Below the pieces are notes generated by a model. The model did not search any database. It was not told the origin of the DNA and saw only the letters and a program-made list of their open reading frames with translations. Shown piece by piece: positions 30,701-32,048 of a stretch of DNA of 32,048 nucleotides (position 1 is the first letter of the stretch; the number at the start of each line of letters is the position of its first letter). Both the position numbers and the translations under genes were made by a program. The stretch covers positions 1 to 32,048 of the forward strand of contig CAMBXP010000022.1 of the NCBI GenBank assembly GCA_945871895.1, read 5' to 3'. Origin of the DNA: Chryseobacterium gleum (GTDB lineage Bacteria > Bacteroidota > Bacteroidia > Flavobacteriales_C > GCA-002722245).

Positions 30701-32048
30701 AGTAGTGTAAGCACCAGGCGTGAAAACTGCACCAGTAGAACCATCACAAATAGAAGCATTGGTTAAGGCCACCACTGGTAATGGATTAATGGTTAAGGCT
30801 ACCGTATCTTTTCCTGCGCAACCATTCTCATCGCTAACCGATACCCAATAAGTGCCTGCCGTAGCTGTTGAAAGTGTTTGGTTGCTGCTACCATCACTCC
30901 ACAAATAAGTCGCTCCAGTATTGCCAGCATCAAAAGCAACTGCTGGTGAGCCTATACAAATTGCCTTATCGGCACCTAACGTCACTGTTAAATTTGTGCT
31001 TATCGTAACCAAAGCAGTATCTGCATCTGTACAGCCATTCGCATCTTTAACGATGACAGAGACGTTCTCAGCAGTATTAACAGTTAATGTTTGATTCATC
31101 GTATTGTTTTCCCACAGATATAGCGAAAAGCCTGAGCCTGCATCAAATGTTGTGGTGCTTCCCAGACAAATACTTCTATCTGCACCTAAATTAACGACAG
31201 GCAAAGGGTTGACAGTTAATTTAACTGTATCTCTTCCTTTACAGCCATTTAAATCGGTCACTTGAACAATATAATCACCGTCGATAGTTGTTGAAATAGA
31301 TTTAGTGTTTGCACCGTTACTCCAATCATATAACAAGCCCAAATTACCAGCATCAAAGGTAGTTGCCGCTGTGCCATAACACACCTCAACATCAGCACCT
31401 AAGTTTACTACTGGTAATGCATTTACTACTAAAATCGCTGATGCGGTATCTTTACAGCCATTTGCATCTACAACCGCAACGATGTAATTACCGGCTGTTG
31501 TTCCACTTGTTGCTTGAGCAGTGCCTGTGGCATTTCCACTCCATAAGTAAGAAGTATATTCTGCGCCAGCATCGAAAGTTGCTGCTGCATCTCCCGAACA
31601 TATTGTTGCATTGGTAAGTGTTACATTAGGTTTTGTGTTAACCGTTAAAGTCGCGCTTGCGGTATCTTTACAACCTGATCCTGTTGTTACTATTACTTGA
31701 TAGGTTCCTGCTACTGTTGCAGATATAGTTTGCGTTGAAGCTGTTGCCGGACCACTCCATGCATACGTCGCATAGCCAGAACCAGCATCGAAGTTAACCG
31801 CTGCATCTCCTGAACATATTGTTGCACTTGCAGGTGTAATAGTTGGTTTTGCATTTCCAGTTAAGGTTGCACTTGCTGTGTCTTTACAGCCATTAGCATC
31901 TGTTACAATTACAGTGTAGGTTCCAGCTGCGGTACCACTGGTGGTTTGCGCTGCACCTGTTCCATTTCCGCTCCAAGCGTAAGTGGTGTAACCAGCTCCT
32001 GCATCGAAAGTTGCTGCTGCATCACCAGCACATATTGTGGCGTTAGTT
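27737..32048 (-). CDS. Giant Ig-like-repeat adhesin with T9SS type B C-terminal domain (5' end outside window)
   Basis: Open from TAA 27737 to the window edge, at least 1436 residues; there is no stop and the true start lies beyond 32048. GTG 31384 is only an internal valine codon. The C-terminal 93 residues (from about 28018; YIPNAFSPNGDASNDVFYV to RIGTVSLIR) form the gliding-motility-associated (CHU_C, type B) domain, exported by T9SS in association with a SprF-type partner. The rest is about 19 tandem units of 68-71 residues: LGADxxIC, FDAG, Y-x-W, AGTYxVxVxDxNGC, D(T/S)(A/V), with two Cys per unit, probably a disulfide in each Ig-like fold. One unit (28859-29095) is longer (79 residues). 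Likely a surface adhesin of the SprB kind. Two GT-C genes follow. Confidence 0.92.
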   Translation of the reverse strand, partial: TNATICAGDAAATFDAGAGYTTYAWSGNGTGAAQTTSGTAAGTYTVIVTDANGCKDTASATLTGNAKPTITPASATICSGDAAVNFDAGSGYATYAWSGPATASTQTISATVAGTYQVIVTTGSGCKDTASATLTVNTKPNVTLTNATICSGDAAATFDAGAEYTSYLWSGNATGTAQATSGTTAGNYIVAVVDANGCKDTASAILVVNALPVVNLGADVEVCYGTAATTFDAGNLGLLYDWSNGANTKSISTTIDGDYIVQVTDLNGCKGRDTVKLTVNPLPVVNLGADRSICLGSTTTFDAGSGFSLYLWENNTMNQTLTVNTAENVSVIVKDANGCTDADTALVTISTNLTVTLGADKAICIGSPAVAFDAGNTGATYLWSDGSSNQTLSTATAGTYWVSVSDENGCAGKDTVALTINPLPVVALTNASICDGSTGAVFTPGAYTTYLWSSGETTPSVTKTAAGTYTVIVSDANACKDSASAALTVNALPVVDLGADRSICPGTSATFDAGSFTSYLWNDNSTAQTRIVSSASTITVEVSDANGCKARDTAEVTVKNSLTVNLGVDQAICLGDAPVTFDAVLPDMNYVWSNGETTQSISTNTAGTYIVLVDDGSGCTGKDTVELVVNALPVVDLGADKAICLGDPMVTFDAGAGYATYGWSNNSAARNIAVDAAGFYAVEVTDNNGCIANDTVELIVNNLPVVDLGADRSICPGMTTTFDAGSFAAYAWNNSSSSQTNAVGAQGNVIVNVADANGCKDSDTASVTISNNLTVLLGDDKGICFGDGAVTFDAGIAGATYSWNSGESTQTISTNVGGSYAVTVTTPEGCTGTDVVTLTVNALPAVTIANQTICAGDAATFNAGNFAAYSWLSGENTASISKSAAGTYTVEVTDAKGCKNTASATLSINSLPIVALSSKAVCTGSSATFDAGVGFGSYVWSSGETSQSISKSAAGTYSVTVKDANNCKASASATLVLNPLPAVTLAPFTPKCLKDAPFAMSGGTPAGGEYKTMYNSAQTLISTFDAKLMGTGSHPIFYEYMDNNGCKNVASSAIVVYNMPILSIDDETVCAGESATFDAGAGFTSYYWNTAVNTRTMSTSTGGDYVVNVTSASGCKASDTVKLIVNANPQVDLGADKKACEGSNFTLASNTIADSYLWNNNATSNSITVSTSGKYSLTVTDVNGCKGSDDVQVNIFARPAVDLGADKQICDGSSVTLNTNLDPTASVYWSIGTKDKSISVNRTGAYMVQAYYDPTCPAFDTINVIVVPMPVSTLGNDTAACFKEIGSLTLDAGTADQFLWNDKAQSTSSAIDVEEEGTYIVQLTNANLCSVKDTININQICVTTLYIPNAFSPNGDASNDVFYVKGLHAEKFHLMIFNRWGEIIFESYDINNGWDGTYMGNEVQIDVYVWKLDWLSTNAQEQKTKNERIGTVSLIR
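28019..32048 (-). repeat. Array of about 19 coding Ig-like repeats, with a 3-unit higher-order period
   Basis: Unit starts on the minus strand that I could fix by eye include 31402, 31189, 30979, 30766, 30559, 30352, 30139, 29926, 29719, 29506, 29302, 29095, 28858 and 28651. Units starting at 31189, 30559 and 29926 all begin LGADRSIC and end with an N-LTV tail, 630 and 633 bp apart. Each is followed by a unit of LG-D-(K/Q)-(A/G)-IC type, giving a three-unit block repeated three times. The first three units at the window edge form another subgroup (ATIC(S/A)GDAA, SGNxTG). Confidence 0.85.

Noticed and set aside
31384..31386. Start codon of the adhesin at the GTG near 31384
   Set aside because: The same frame continues upstream to the window edge with further repeat units, so this GTG is an internal valine.
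28308..31617. Several plus-strand open frames across the adhesin
   Set aside because: They are antisense shadows created by the repetitive composition of the minus-strand gene.
27737..32048. CRISPR array or non-coding tandem repeats
   Set aside because: The repeats are about 210 bp, in one open frame, and vary mainly at synonymous or tolerated positions; they encode protein domains.

Overview
The window looks like a chromosomal stretch of a Bacteroidota bacterium (Chitinophagales/Sphingobacteriales-like; inferred from gene content, no rRNA is present). It is AT-rich. Several genes carry the Bacteroidota promoter pattern (TTTG, 17-23 nt, TAnnTTTG), and two type IX secretion (T9SS) signatures occur: a PorZ-like protein, and a giant repeat protein with a gliding-motility-type C-terminal domain. 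Most genes are ordinary housekeeping genes; the unusual material lies in the gaps and in two small accessory insertions.

Layout. 1-4.7 kb: ispD (isoprenoid synthesis) and queA (queuosine) on the minus strand, separated by a REPIN-like doublet, with a second REP-like hairpin on the other side of ispD; then a GNAT-like gene, an acyl-CoA thioesterase, hemJ and an OsmC-type peroxiredoxin. 4.7-6.2 kb: an accessory segment with palindromes, an ORF fragment and an unrecognised secreted-protein gene, closed by a diverged second copy of the osmC 3' end and terminator. 6.2-8.2 kb: an SF1 helicase. 8.2-9.75 kb: an AAA/DUF4143 ATPase with a two-site operator-like promoter, gene remnants, and a short second copy of the helicase 5' end. 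9.8-11.8 kb: a haem c lipoprotein, a second REPIN-like doublet, a VF530-family protein and a CLC-F-like channel/antiporter. 11.8-14.9 kb: porZ-recO pair. 15-20.8 kb (minus): secA, a DUF2795 protein, a cobalamin adenosyltransferase and a D-2-hydroxyacid dehydrogenase. 21.3-24.8 kb (plus): M20 amidohydrolase and penicillin-binding protein 1A. 24.8-32 kb (minus): a giant Ig-like-repeat adhesin that runs off the window, followed by two GT-C membrane glycosyltransferases.

How they may work together. PorZ belongs to the T9SS attachment complex, and the giant repeat protein has a C-terminal domain of the kind exported by T9SS. The two glycosyltransferase genes sit directly downstream of the adhesin on the same strand, and most adhesin repeats carry a D-S/T-A/V/I triplet at one fixed place that matches the known Bacteroidota O-glycosylation motif. 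A surface-adhesin glycosylation locus is therefore a reasonable hypothesis. The two accessory insertions share a pattern: a foreign gene sits beside an intact housekeeping gene, and a short, diverged second copy of that gene's end marks the far side.
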